Origin: Roseitranquillus sp963709765
GTDB taxonomy: Bacteria; Pseudomonadota; Alphaproteobacteria; Rhodobacterales; Rhodobacteraceae
Direction of reading: 5' to 3'
NCBI GenBank assembly: GCA_963709765.1
Contig: CAVPXL010000002.1
Location: 1 to 64,000, forward strand
DNA length: 64,000 bases
Shown here one piece after another: positions 36,156 to 47,865 of this stretch (positions are counted from its first letter, which is position 1; the number at the start of each line of letters is the position of its first letter). Under the pieces are notes generated by a model. That model was not told where the DNA came from. It saw only the letters and a program-made list of their open reading frames with translations, and did no database searches. Position numbers and translations under genes: made by a program.

Positions 36156-37319
36156 GTGGATCACACCTCTTCCCAACACCCCCTCACCCCACCCCCCTCA
36201 GCGGAAGAACAGCTGGACTGGCTTCGCCTCTTGCGCTCACGCCGGGTCGGCCCGGCGACCTTCTTCCGCCTGATCGACGAACACGGAACCGCCGCCGCGG
36301 CGCTCGATGCGCTGCCCGAGCTGGCGAAACGCTCGGGCGTCTCCAGATATCAGGTCTGCCCCGAAGGCATCGCCGCCGCCGAGCTGCGTGCCGGGCGCGC
36401 GGCGGGCGCGCGATTGCTGGCCGTCGGAAGCCGCGACTTCCCCACGGCGCTGCTGGATCTCCCCGATCTGCCGCCGCTCCTCTGGGTGAAGGGCGACACC
36501 TCGCTCCTCGCCCGTCCGGCCATCGCGCTCATCGGGGCGCGCAATGCCTCCAGCCTCGGGCTGCGCATGGCACGCGCGCTGGGCCGCGAATTGTCGGATG
36601 CCGGCTACGTCGTCACCTCGGGGCTGGCGCGCGGGATCGATGCGGCGGCGCACGGCGCGGCGCTGACGGGCGGAACGATCGCCGTCATGGCCGGGGGCGT
36701 CGACGTGGTCTACCCCGCCGAGAATGCCGACCTCGCCGACCGGATCGCGGAATGCGGACTGCTCGTCTCCGAACAGCCCATGGGCACGCAGCCACAGGCG
36801 CGGCACTTCCCGCGCCGCAACCGCCTCGTCTCCGGCCTCTCGAAGGCGGTCGTCGTGGTCGAGGCCGCGATCAGGTCGGGAACCCTCATCACCGCGCGCA
36901 TGGGTCTCGACCAGGGGCGCGAGATCCTCGCCGTGCCCGGCCATCCCTTCGACGCCCGCGCCTCGGGCTGCAACCTGCTGATCCGCGACGGCGCGACGCT
37001 CGTGCGCAATGCCGCCGACGTGATCGAAGCCCTCGGCCCGGCCCCGTCCACGGCCCCGGCCCACGCCACGACCCCGGCGCATCCCTCCGAGCCCGCCCCA
37101 CAAGCCCCCGAACCCGCGAAATCCCCCCGGACGCGGCCCGCGCACGGCAGCTCGCTGCAATCGGCCATTCTCGATCGGCTGGGCCCCGCCCCGGTGTCGG
37201 AGGATCAGCTGATACGGGATCTCGGGGTCGATGCCGCAGCCCTCGCGGCGGAGCTCACGTCGCTGGAACTCGACGGCCTCGTCGACCGGCAGCCGGGCGC
37301 GATGCTGACGCGGACCTGA
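36156..37319 (+). CDS. dprA: DNA processing protein DprA
   Basis: The 387-residue protein binds incoming single-stranded DNA and loads RecA during natural transformation. The Rossmann-type core shows AIALIGARNASSLGLRMARA, GYVVTSGLARGIDAAAHGAA, IAVMAGGVDVVYPAENADLA, HFPRRNRLVSGLSKAVVVVE and GREILAVPGHPFDARASGCN. A Pro/Ala linker leads to a C-terminal winged-helix-like domain ending in VDRQPGAMLTRT. The only plausible start is the GTG at 36156, with GAGGACAGGA upstream; no ATG is in frame near the N-terminus. The topA gene follows 97 bases later. Confidence 0.92.
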   Translation: MDHTSSQHPLTPPPSAEEQLDWLRLLRSRRVGPATFFRLIDEHGTAAAALDALPELAKRSGVSRYQVCPEGIAAAELRAGRAAGARLLAVGSRDFPTALLDLPDLPPLLWVKGDTSLLARPAIALIGARNASSLGLRMARALGRELSDAGYVVTSGLARGIDAAAHGAALTGGTIAVMAGGVDVVYPAENADLADRIAECGLLVSEQPMGTQPQARHFPRRNRLVSGLSKAVVVVEAAIRSGTLITARMGLDQGREILAVPGHPFDARASGCNLLIRDGATLVRNAADVIEALGPAPSTAPAHATTPAHPSEPAPQAPEPAKSPRTRPAHGSSLQSAILDRLGPAPVSEDQLIRDLGVDAAALAAELTSLELDGLVDRQPGAMLTRT

Positions 37320-37416
37320 GCCGGCCCGGCCCCGCCACCGCGGCTCATTGACAACCCCGATGCGCACCCACATCTTGCGCCGCCGTTGCCCCCTGCCCCT
37401 CCCAGGAAGGTTCAAG

Positions 37417-40062
<2,646 letters not shown>

Positions 40063-40342
40063 CGCGGCAACCCTCCCATCCGCACGAGACCGGGACCCGG
40101 GGGGAAGCGTCCGGCCTCGGGGCCCCCTCCGGGGACCCGCTCGGCCGGCCGCGGGCGCATGCGCGCCTTCGTGCAAGATATTAGCGAAGTTGCAAATGGG
40201 GGGGGTCAAGTTTTTAGTCTTCTTACAAAACTTCGCCCTGCGCACGTAAACTCCGCGTCCGCCGCAACCGGCCTGGCATCCCGTTTGACTTCGCCGCGCC
40301 GCCGCGAATAATGCGCCCGGCGAACGACAGCAGGGGACGGGG
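40063..40342. other. intergenic region upstream of scoA with repeat and TTGCA motifs
   Basis: No gene is seen between topA and scoA. The first part holds copy 2 of a dispersed repeat. The second, AT-richer part (about 40170-40236) holds CTTCGTGCAAGATATTAGCG, GAAGTTGCAAATGG, a run of eight G, and TTACAAAACTTCG. The half-site TTGCAAA resembles the TTTGCAAA core reported for ScfR-type fatty-acyl-CoA regulators, which would suit scoAB, but only one good half-site is present. Confidence 0.45.
40098..40148 (+). repeat. dispersed intergenic GC-rich repeat, copy 2
   Basis: The partner of the segment at 20536-20586 (42 of 51 bases alike), 36 bases after the topA stop. The CCTCGG start and CGCTCGGCCGG end of the 34-base core are identical. 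Confidence 0.55.
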
Positions 40343-41038
<696 letters not shown>

Positions 41039-41060
41039 ACCGCTCCGGAGACCGCCAAGC

Positions 41061-42086
41061 ATGACGATCCGAGAAGAAATGGCCGATGCGCTGAGCGAAG
41101 GCGACGCGATGGTCGCCTTCTCGCGCTCGACCGTCGCCATGGTTCTCACCGACCCCAACCAGGACGACAATCCAATCGTCTACGTCAACCGCGCCTTCGA
41201 ACGGATGACGGGCTATTCCGCCGATGCCGCCATTGGCCGCAACTGCCGGTTCCTGCAGGGCCCGGAAACCGATGCCGCCGACATCGCGGCCCTGCGTGAC
41301 GCTGTGGCCGGGCGCGAGGAGATCTCGCTCGATCTGCAGAACTACCGGGCCGACGGTCAACCGTTCAGGAACCGTCTGATCGTCGCGCCGGTTTGCGACG
41401 AGGATGGCAAGCCGGTCTACTTCCTGGGTATCCAGAAGGACCTGTCCGCCCGGGATGCCGACAGGCTCACGCCCTCGGCGGACCGCTCCATCATGGAGAT
41501 CCAGCACCGGGTCAAGAACCACCTGTCGATGATCGTGGGCCTGATCCGCCTGCAAGCCCGCGAGACGGCCGAGAGCGAACGCTCCGACACGCTGGCCCGG
41601 CGCATCGAGAGCCTGCAACTCCTCTACGAGGAACTCAGCCGCCCCTCCATGGGCAGCAAGTCGAGCCTGGCGCTGGGCGCCTATCTGGGGCGGATCTGCT
41701 CGGCCATTTCCCACCTGGACGGCCGCGCGGGAGTCCGGGTCAATGTCGACATGGATCCTGTCCATGTGGAGACCGAGACCGCGCTGCGCCTCGGTCTGAT
41801 CCTTTCGGAAGTTCTGACCAATGCCCTGCAACATGCCTTTCCCGGCCGCGGCGAAGGCTGCGTCACGGTACGGGTGAACCGTCTGGCCAACGGCCTGCGC
41901 CTGTCCGTGGCCGACGATGGCGTGGGCATGGCCGACGACCAGACCTGGCCAGACACCGGCAGTACGGGTGGACGCATCGTTCACGGCCTGATCGCGGGTC
42001 TCGAGGCCGATCTCAATGTCGTACGCGGCAGAAACGGCACGACCGTCATCCTGGACGTGCCCGAGGAATCGATCGCGTCTGGCTGA
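41061..42086 (+). CDS. LOV-domain blue-light sensor histidine kinase
   Basis: The 341-residue soluble kinase has an N-terminal LOV domain (residues about 14-128) with the photoactive Cys at C62 in GRNCRFLQGPETD. The closing strands NYRADGQPFRNRLIVAPVCD and YFLGIQKDL are intact, so it should bind flavin and form the light-dependent adduct. A HisKA_2-type dimerisation domain follows, with the phospho-acceptor His at 149 (IQHRVKNHLSMIVGLIRLQA), then an ATPase domain with N-box SEVLTNALQHAFPG and G-box VADDGVGMAD. No response regulator is adjacent. It lies 22 bases after scoA and 68 before scoB. Confidence 0.93.
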   Translation: MTIREEMADALSEGDAMVAFSRSTVAMVLTDPNQDDNPIVYVNRAFERMTGYSADAAIGRNCRFLQGPETDAADIAALRDAVAGREEISLDLQNYRADGQPFRNRLIVAPVCDEDGKPVYFLGIQKDLSARDADRLTPSADRSIMEIQHRVKNHLSMIVGLIRLQARETAESERSDTLARRIESLQLLYEELSRPSMGSKSSLALGAYLGRICSAISHLDGRAGVRVNVDMDPVHVETETALRLGLILSEVLTNALQHAFPGRGEGCVTVRVNRLANGLRLSVADDGVGMADDQTWPDTGSTGGRIVHGLIAGLEADLNVVRGRNGTTVILDVPEESIASG

Positions 42087-42154
42087 CGCCCGCGCGACAT
42101 GAGCAACAAGTGCGGCGCGGATTCCTGCGCCCGAAGGAACGAGAGGACTTGGCA

Positions 42155-42778
42155 ATGCCCTGGGATCGCAACCAGATGGCCGCGCGTGCGGCGGAGGAGC
42201 TCGAGGACGGCATGTACGTCAACCTCGGGATCGGCATCCCGACGCTGGTGGCGAACTACGTCGGCGACAAGGACATCACCCTGCAATCGGAGAACGGGAT
42301 GCTCGGCATGGGCCCCTTCCCGACCGAGGACGAGGTCGATCCCGACCTCATCAACGCCGGCAAGCAGACCATCACCGAGCTCAACCGCACCAGTTACTTC
42401 GACAGCGCCACCAGCTTTGCCATGATCCGGGGCGGCAAGATCGCGGTGGCGATCCTGGGCGCGATGGAAGTCGCCGAAAACGGCGATCTGGCGAACTGGA
42501 TGATCCCCGGCAAGCTCGTCAAGGGGATGGGTGGCGCGATGGACCTCGTGGCCGGCGTCGGCCGCGTCGTGGTGGTGATGGACCATCAGAACAAGGCCGG
42601 CGAATCGAAGGTGCTCAGGGAATGCACCCTGCCCCTGACGGGAACCGGCGTCGTCGACCGGATCATCACCAATCTCGGTGTGCTCGACGTGACCGAAGGC
42701 GGGCTGAAGATCGTGGATCTGGCCGATGGCGTCACCGAGGAACAGATGCGCGCGGCGACCGAGGCAACCATCGTGTGA
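42155..42778 (+). CDS. scoB: CoA transferase subunit B (succinyl-CoA:3-ketoacid type)
   Basis: The 207-residue beta subunit carries the catalytic glutamate that forms the enzyme-CoA thioester, in LQSENGMLGMGPFPTEDEVD. Other family stretches are GMYVNLGIGIPTLVANYVGD, FAMIRGGKIAVAILGAMEVA and NWMIPGKLVKGMGGAMDLV. The ATG is preceded by GAGAGGA. It pairs with the A subunit upstream of the LOV kinase. A hairpin terminator follows about 60 bases after the stop, so the three genes form one unit. Confidence 0.95.
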   Translation: MPWDRNQMAARAAEELEDGMYVNLGIGIPTLVANYVGDKDITLQSENGMLGMGPFPTEDEVDPDLINAGKQTITELNRTSYFDSATSFAMIRGGKIAVAILGAMEVAENGDLANWMIPGKLVKGMGGAMDLVAGVGRVVVVMDHQNKAGESKVLRECTLPLTGTGVVDRIITNLGVLDVTEGGLKIVDLADGVTEEQMRAATEATIV

Positions 42779-42838
42779 TCGCTTCGGGCCCGACCCGGGC
42801 CCGTCCTCGCCACATTTCCGCGCCGAACCACGTTGAAG

Positions 42839-42870
42839 GCCCGCCGATACCGCTCGGCGGGCTTTGCATT
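42839..42870 (+). terminator. Rho-independent terminator after scoB
   Basis: GCCCGCCG and CGGCGGGC form a perfect eight-base stem with an eight-base loop, followed by TTTGCATTT. It closes the scoA-LOV kinase-scoB unit and separates it from the Tad locus. Confidence 0.75.
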
Positions 42871-43067
42871 TCAGCGCCTTGACGGGCCTGGGGGTCGTTT
42901 CACCGTTCGGACCCGAAATTGTACGCTCGCGGTCCAATTCTCGCCCGAATTGGGCAGCCATATGGACCCATGCCGACGCGGCGCAGAAGGACCCGGAGAG
43001 GTTCACCGCCCGGCGAAGAGTGACCAGCCCCGGGCCCGAGCGCCCCATCTGAATGCGGAGAACGAAC

Positions 43068-43301
43068 ATGAAACTGATGAACCTCGTCCGGACCTTCAGG
43101 AACGACGAATCCGGTGCCGTTACGGTCGACTGGGTTGTCCTGACCGCTGCCATCGTGGGCATCGGCATCGCGGTGCTGGGCGCCGTCGGCGGCGGCATCG
43201 GCAGCCTGACCGATCAAATCAACACCGACCTCACGGAGAGCTCGACCGGCGCCGGTTCGGACGCCATCACTGCCGCCACCACCGGCAGCGCCGGCGGCTA
43301 A
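43068..43301 (+). CDS. Flp/Tad-type pilin-like protein with unusual N-terminus
   Basis: The 77-residue product looks like a type IVb (Flp) pilin: a short basic leader (MKLMNLVRTFRNDESG), a predicted prepilin cleavage after ESG, then a hydrophobic helix AVTVDWVVLTAAIVGIGIAV. The usual Glu-Tyr at mature positions 5-6 is Asp-Trp here. The tail is Ser/Thr/Gly-rich (ESSTGAGSDAITAATTGSAG). It is first in the Tad locus, as a major pilin should be. A G+C-rich hairpin-like sequence follows its stop (about 43321-43357), perhaps limiting read-through. It could instead be a minor or pseudo-pilin. Confidence 0.7.
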   Translation: MKLMNLVRTFRNDESGAVTVDWVVLTAAIVGIGIAVLGAVGGGIGSLTDQINTDLTESSTGAGSDAITAATTGSAGG

Positions 43302-43429
43302 GACAGGACCAGGTCCCTGATCGCGAGGCCCGCGTCGACCCGCGCGGCCCTCGCGAAAACCGCCGGTGGCGCGCGACGGGCGCGGACCAGCCGCCTGCCC
43401 CTCGTGCGTTCCGCCACAAGAGGTGTCCC

Positions 43430-44272
43430 ATGCGATCGGTTTTCTTCGCCGTCCTGCTTCTCGGTCTCGGCCTGGCCGGGTACGCGGTCTACATGGCCCG
43501 CGGCTATGTCAACGCCTACCGGGTCGCGCTCGACCAGGAGCGGGCCGCGCGGTCCGAAGTCGTGGCGCTGAGCGATGTCTATGTCGCGACACGGCCCCTG
43601 CGCTACGGCGAGCGGCTGAAGGCCGAGGACGTGCGCCTGATCCGCTGGCCGGCGGATGCGGTACCTGCCGGCGCGTTCCAGGACGAAGCCAGCCTTTTCC
43701 CGGCCGGCGGCGAGGCGCCTCGCAGCGTCCTGCGGGCGATGGAAAAGGACGAGCCCGTTCTGGCCGTCAAGCTGACCGGGCCCGGCGAGGACGCCGGTGT
43801 CTCCACCCGTCTGAGCGAAGGCATGCGCGCCTTTGCGGTCCGCGTCGACGTCGCCTCGGGCGTCTCCGGCTTCCTGCGGCCAGGCGACCGGGTCGACGTC
43901 TACTGGAGCGGCAGGGCCGGTTCCGACGCGGCCGAGATGACCAAGCTGATCGAGACGGGCGTGCGCCTCGTCGCGGTCGACCAATCGGCCGACGAGGACC
44001 ATTCCAACCCGGTCGTCGCGCGAACCGTCACGGTCGAGGTCACGCCGCGACAGGTGGCGACTCTGGCCCAGGCGCAGAACACCGGGCGCCTGTCGCTGGC
44101 CCTTGTCGGGGCAGCCGACAACAGCACGGCGGCCTCCGTCGAGATCGACCAGCGCGAGCTTCTGGGCATCAAGGAACGTAAGATCGCCGCGGAACCCCAG
44201 GTCGAGGTCTGCACGATCCGCAACCGGCGCGGCGCCGAAGTGGTCGAGATCCCGATCCCCTGCACCAACTGA
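43430..44272 (+). CDS. cpaB: Flp pilus assembly protein CpaB/RcpC
   Basis: The 280-residue protein has an N-terminal membrane anchor (MRSVFFAVLLLGLGLAGYAV) and a SAF domain (VYVATRPLRYGERLKAEDVR), followed by the RcpC/CpaB region with FAVRVDVASGVSGFLRPGDR and VDVYW. CpaB is a periplasmic component that helps the secretin pore of the Tad pilus. The start ATG follows AGAGG. Two Cys near the C-terminus (EVCTIRNRRG and PIPCTN) could form a disulfide. It lies between the pilin and secretin genes. Confidence 0.93.
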   Translation: MRSVFFAVLLLGLGLAGYAVYMARGYVNAYRVALDQERAARSEVVALSDVYVATRPLRYGERLKAEDVRLIRWPADAVPAGAFQDEASLFPAGGEAPRSVLRAMEKDEPVLAVKLTGPGEDAGVSTRLSEGMRAFAVRVDVASGVSGFLRPGDRVDVYWSGRAGSDAAEMTKLIETGVRLVAVDQSADEDHSNPVVARTVTVEVTPRQVATLAQAQNTGRLSLALVGAADNSTAASVEIDQRELLGIKERKIAAEPQVEVCTIRNRRGAEVVEIPIPCTN

Positions 44273-44445
44273 GCCGCCGCGAGGCCTCCGGTGCAGAAAT
44301 GTCGCGGTCCGGGCGGCGAAGCGGCCGCCCCGCGCCGTTTGAACGCGGAACTTTCTTGCTTCGGCGTTGTCCTGCCCGCATGATTCGCGCCAGCGGCCCC
44401 GCAAGAGGGCCCGAGCGGTGACGTGATCGGCAGAGGCGGGATCAC

Positions 44446-45852
44446 ATGAATGTCGACAGGTGGATCGGAGCGGTCCTGACAGGGTTCGCGGTCGGATGGG
44501 CGTCTCCGGGCGCGCTGTCCGCGCAGGCATTGCGGGTCATGGAAGGTGCCGCGGCTGCCGACCTGAAGGTCCCGGTGAGCCGCGCCGTCGTCGTCGAGGC
44601 CGAAGAGCCGTTCGCCGAACTCTCGATCGCCAATCCCGATATTGCCGACATCTCGTCGCTTTCGGATCGCACGATCTACGTCCTCGGCAAGGCGCCGGGG
44701 CGCACGACCCTGACGCTGCTGGGCCCCGAAGGCCGGCTGATCAGCAATGTGGGGGTGCTCGTCACGCCCGACATCACCGAATTCAAGGAACGGCTGCGCC
44801 AGATCCTCCCGCGGGAGCCGATCGAGGTGCGCACGGCCAATGACGGGATCGTCCTGTCGGGCACCGTCTCGTCGATCGAGAACCTCGACCGCGCGCTCGA
44901 CCTCGCGGGCCTTTATGCGGCGGACCGGGTTTCCAACCTGATGAATGTCGGCGGCACGCAGCAGGTCATGCTCAAGGTGCGCTTCGCCGAGATGCAGCGA
45001 TCGGTGACCAAGCGCCTTTCCTCCGGCCTGACGATTGTCGGCAGGGGCGGCGATGTGCGCGGCTCGGCTGCCGGTGGCAGAGGCGTTTTGTCCGGCACCG
45101 GGTTCGGCGGGGGCGGATCGGTCGGCTTCAACCGTGACCCCGAGGCGGTAGGCTCCATCGGTCTGGGCATCGACGCGGGCGACCTTTCGTTCCAGATCCT
45201 TCTGGAGGCGCTGGAGCAGAAGGGGCTGGTCCGCACGCTTTCCGAGCCGAACCTCACCGCCCTGTCGGGGCAGGAGGCCAGATTCCTGGCGGGCGGCGAA
45301 TATCCGATCCCGATGGTCGACGACGAGGGCGGCGTCTCCATCGAATACAAGCCCTTCGGCGTGCAGCTCTCGTTTACGCCGACCGTCGTCAATGACGACA
45401 GGATCAACCTGCAGATCAACGCCGCGGTTTCCGGAATCGACACCACGGTCACCTTCCAGGCCAACGGTTTCGCCGTCGACAGCTTCCGCCGCCGCGAGAC
45501 GATGACCACGGTCGAGATGCGCGACGGCGAGAGTTTCGCCATCGCGGGCCTGCTGGAGGACGATTTCCGCGACCTTGTGGGGCAGGTTCCCTGGCTCGGC
45601 GACCTCCCGGTGCTCGGCGCCCTCTTCCGCAGCGCCGATTACGAGCGCAAGCAGAGCGAGCTCGTCATCATCGTGACGCCGCACCTCGTGAACCCCGTCC
45701 GGGGCGAGGCGCTGGCCCTGCCGACCGACCGGATCCGCCCGCCCACCGAGAACGAGCTGTTCCTGCGCGGCGTCACCGGCAACCGCGCCGGTGGCGTCGG
45801 CGAGGTCGCGCGGCAGGATTTCTCGGGCTCCTACGGCTATGTGATGGAATGA
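44446..45852 (+). CDS. cpaC: Tad/Flp pilus secretin CpaC/RcpA
   Basis: The 468-residue outer-membrane secretin starts with a signal peptide (cleavage near GALSAQ). The N-terminal pilus-assembly domain includes FAELSIANPDIADISSLSDR and VLGKAPGRTTLTLLGPEGRL, followed by a BON-like segment (ANDGIVLSGTVSSIENLDRA). The secretin core has SFQILLEALEQKGLVRTLSE, FLAGGEYPIP, GVQLSFTPTVVNDDRINLQI and LVIIVTPHLVNPV. A multimer forms the pore for the pilus. The stop overlaps the OmpA lipoprotein start by four bases. Confidence 0.95.
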   Translation: MNVDRWIGAVLTGFAVGWASPGALSAQALRVMEGAAAADLKVPVSRAVVVEAEEPFAELSIANPDIADISSLSDRTIYVLGKAPGRTTLTLLGPEGRLISNVGVLVTPDITEFKERLRQILPREPIEVRTANDGIVLSGTVSSIENLDRALDLAGLYAADRVSNLMNVGGTQQVMLKVRFAEMQRSVTKRLSSGLTIVGRGGDVRGSAAGGRGVLSGTGFGGGGSVGFNRDPEAVGSIGLGIDAGDLSFQILLEALEQKGLVRTLSEPNLTALSGQEARFLAGGEYPIPMVDDEGGVSIEYKPFGVQLSFTPTVVNDDRINLQINAAVSGIDTTVTFQANGFAVDSFRRRETMTTVEMRDGESFAIAGLLEDDFRDLVGQVPWLGDLPVLGALFRSADYERKQSELVIIVTPHLVNPVRGEALALPTDRIRPPTENELFLRGVTGNRAGGVGEVARQDFSGSYGYVME

Positions 45853-46508
45853 CGGCGCGTCTCTCCCTCCTGCCCCTGGGGCTCCTCGCGATCTCCCTTG
45901 CCGCCTGCGATCCGGCCGATCCGTTCTTCGACCCGGCGGGCGCGGAGCTGGCCGAAAACGGCTTCGGAGACGCCACTGCGCAGAACCGGCTCGTCCAGTC
46001 GGGCGAGGCGGGCTACGTCACCGATCTCAACACCCGGTTCGCCGCGGCCGTGACCGCCATGGTCACCTTTCCGTTCGACAGCGCCGCGCTCGACGCCGAG
46101 GCCCGCGCCATCCTGCAGCAACAGGCCGCCTTCATCCGGCAGTTTCCCGAAGTGACGTTCCGCGTCTATGGCCACGCCGATCTGGTCGGGCCGTCAAGCT
46201 ACAACCAGAGGCTGGGCCTGGCCCGGGCGCAGGCGGTGGTGCGCTATCTCACCTCGCATGGCGTCGACCGCGGACGCCTCGCGGCGCTCGTCTCCTTCGG
46301 TGAGGATCAGCCGCTGGTTCCGGTGCCGGGTCGCGAGCGGCGCAACCGTCGCGCGGTCACCGAAGTGTCCGGCTTCGTGCAAAACCACCCGTCGGTGCTC
46401 AACGGCAAATACGCGCAGATCGTGTTTCGCAGCTACGTCGAGTCGGCCCGACCCGGCGCGCGGGGCCCGGCCGGTGGCACCGCCGCGATCGGTGTTTCCT
46501 CCAACTGA
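45849..46508 (+). CDS. OmpA-family lipoprotein in the CpaD position of the Tad locus
   Basis: The 219-residue product has a lipoprotein signal with lipobox LAAC at about residues 17-20 and a C-terminal OmpA/MotB peptidoglycan-binding domain (VTFPFDSAALDAEARAILQQ, YGHADLVGPSSYNQRLGLAR, GRERRNRRAVTEVSGFV). It occupies the slot that CpaD, another lipoprotein, holds in many Tad loci. Anchoring in the outer membrane with a peptidoglycan grip suggests that it braces the secretin. Its ATG overlaps the secretin stop, so the two are made together. Confidence 0.9.
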   Translation: MTARLSLLPLGLLAISLAACDPADPFFDPAGAELAENGFGDATAQNRLVQSGEAGYVTDLNTRFAAAVTAMVTFPFDSAALDAEARAILQQQAAFIRQFPEVTFRVYGHADLVGPSSYNQRLGLARAQAVVRYLTSHGVDRGRLAALVSFGEDQPLVPVPGRERRNRRAVTEVSGFVQNHPSVLNGKYAQIVFRSYVESARPGARGPAGGTAAIGVSSN

Positions 46509-46625
46509 ATGTTGCCGGTCTGCGGACAATCGTCCAGCGAGCGCCGCAAATCCGCCGCCTTTGGCAGATAGCCATCCGGTTGCAGGTGAAGACCACCTGT
46601 CTGCCCTCCCCAAGGAGTGACCGGA

Positions 46626-47855
46626 ATGAGCACGATTGCCGCCATCGCCAAAGCGTCGCCCGGAAAGATCCGCGCCTGCACCATCAGCCGCGACCTGACC
46701 CGGTTCGGTCTGCTGGTGGAGGAACTGGAGGCGCAGTTCGGATCCGATTGGGGCAACCTCACCCCCGACGAGGCCGGCACCTGGCTGATGACGGAAGGGG
46801 CGACGCTCGACCTTGCCGCGCTGGTTCTCGGGCCGGAGGACGAAGGCGACCTGGAACCGGCTCTGGAGCTGGTGCGCAGAGCTGCCGAGGCGGGTGTGCC
46901 GTTGCTCGTGGTGGCGCGCGATCTGGGCGCGGCGGCACTGCACCGGCTGTTGTCCGAGGGCGCTCGCGGTTTCGTCCCCTACCCCCTGCCCGACGGGGCC
47001 CTGACGCGCGCGCTGCAGGACCTCAGGACGCCAAGGGCGACGACCGAGACGCCGGAAGTCACGGGCAGCCGCAGCGACAGGAGCGGCACTGTCATTGCCG
47101 TCCATGGACTGGCCGGCGGCACCGGCGCGACGACATTCGCCACGAACCTCGCCTGGGAGCTGGAATGCGTGGATGCGCGAACGCCGCCCCGCGTCTGCCT
47201 GCTCGACCTCGACCTGCAATTCGGTGCGGTGGCGACATATCTCGACCTGCCGCTGCGCAGCGCGGTCTACGAGCTCTTGTCCAACACCGAAGAGATGGAC
47301 AACGACAGCTTCTTGCAGGCGCTGAGCGCGGTCGACAACCGGCTGCGCGTGCTGACCGCGCCGGAGGAGATGCTGCCCCTCGACCTGGTCACGCCGCACG
47401 ACATTTACCGCCTGATCGAACGGGCGCGCGCCAATTTCGACTATGTCGTCATCGACATGCCGAGCACCGTCACGGCCTGGAGCGACACTGTCCTGCACTC
47501 GGCGCACATTTATTTCGCCGTCCTGCGTCACGACATGCGGACCATACAGAACACGCTGCGGTTCCTGCGCGCGCTCAAGGCCGAGGATCTGCCGGTGGAC
47601 AAGCTGCGCTTCGTGCTCAACCGCGCGCCGGGCTGGGCGGACATGGCGGGGAAGTCGCGGGTGAGCCGGATGACGGAACTTCTCGACGTGACATGGGGGG
47701 CGAAGCTGCCCGATGGCGGCAAACACGTCGTTGATGCCACCGACCACGGCAAGCCTCTGGCCGTCATGGCAAAGGGCAACCCGCTGCGGAAGGAAATCCG
47801 CAAACTCGCGCGGTCGCTGCACGACCTCAACCGATCCGTAACCGTGGCGGTCTAG
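46626..47855 (+). CDS. cpaE: pilus assembly ATPase-like protein CpaE/TadZ
   Basis: The 409-residue protein is a MinD/ParA-like CpaE (TadZ), which localises the Tad machinery at a pole. An N-terminal receiver-like domain (about residues 15-140, with LRRAAEAGVPLLV-like elements) precedes the ATPase fold. Its deviant Walker A reads VHGLAGGTGATTFATNLAWE, with Ala-Thr where Lys-Thr is usual. VCLLDLDLQFGAVATYLDLP and FDYVVIDMPSTVTAWSDTV are the switch regions. The ATG at 46626 is chosen for the AAGGAG nine bases upstream. It starts a run of four closely spaced genes. Confidence 0.94.
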   Translation: MSTIAAIAKASPGKIRACTISRDLTRFGLLVEELEAQFGSDWGNLTPDEAGTWLMTEGATLDLAALVLGPEDEGDLEPALELVRRAAEAGVPLLVVARDLGAAALHRLLSEGARGFVPYPLPDGALTRALQDLRTPRATTETPEVTGSRSDRSGTVIAVHGLAGGTGATTFATNLAWELECVDARTPPRVCLLDLDLQFGAVATYLDLPLRSAVYELLSNTEEMDNDSFLQALSAVDNRLRVLTAPEEMLPLDLVTPHDIYRLIERARANFDYVVIDMPSTVTAWSDTVLHSAHIYFAVLRHDMRTIQNTLRFLRALKAEDLPVDKLRFVLNRAPGWADMAGKSRVSRMTELLDVTWGAKLPDGGKHVVDATDHGKPLAVMAKGNPLRKEIRKLARSLHDLNRSVTVAV

Positions 47856-47865
47856 CGTCACCGTC

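Noticed and set aside
43321..43357. Strong terminator between pilin and cpaB
   Set aside because: The CGCGAGG/CCTCGCG hairpin is plausible but is followed by A rather than T residues on the coding strand, so I only mention it under the pilin gene.
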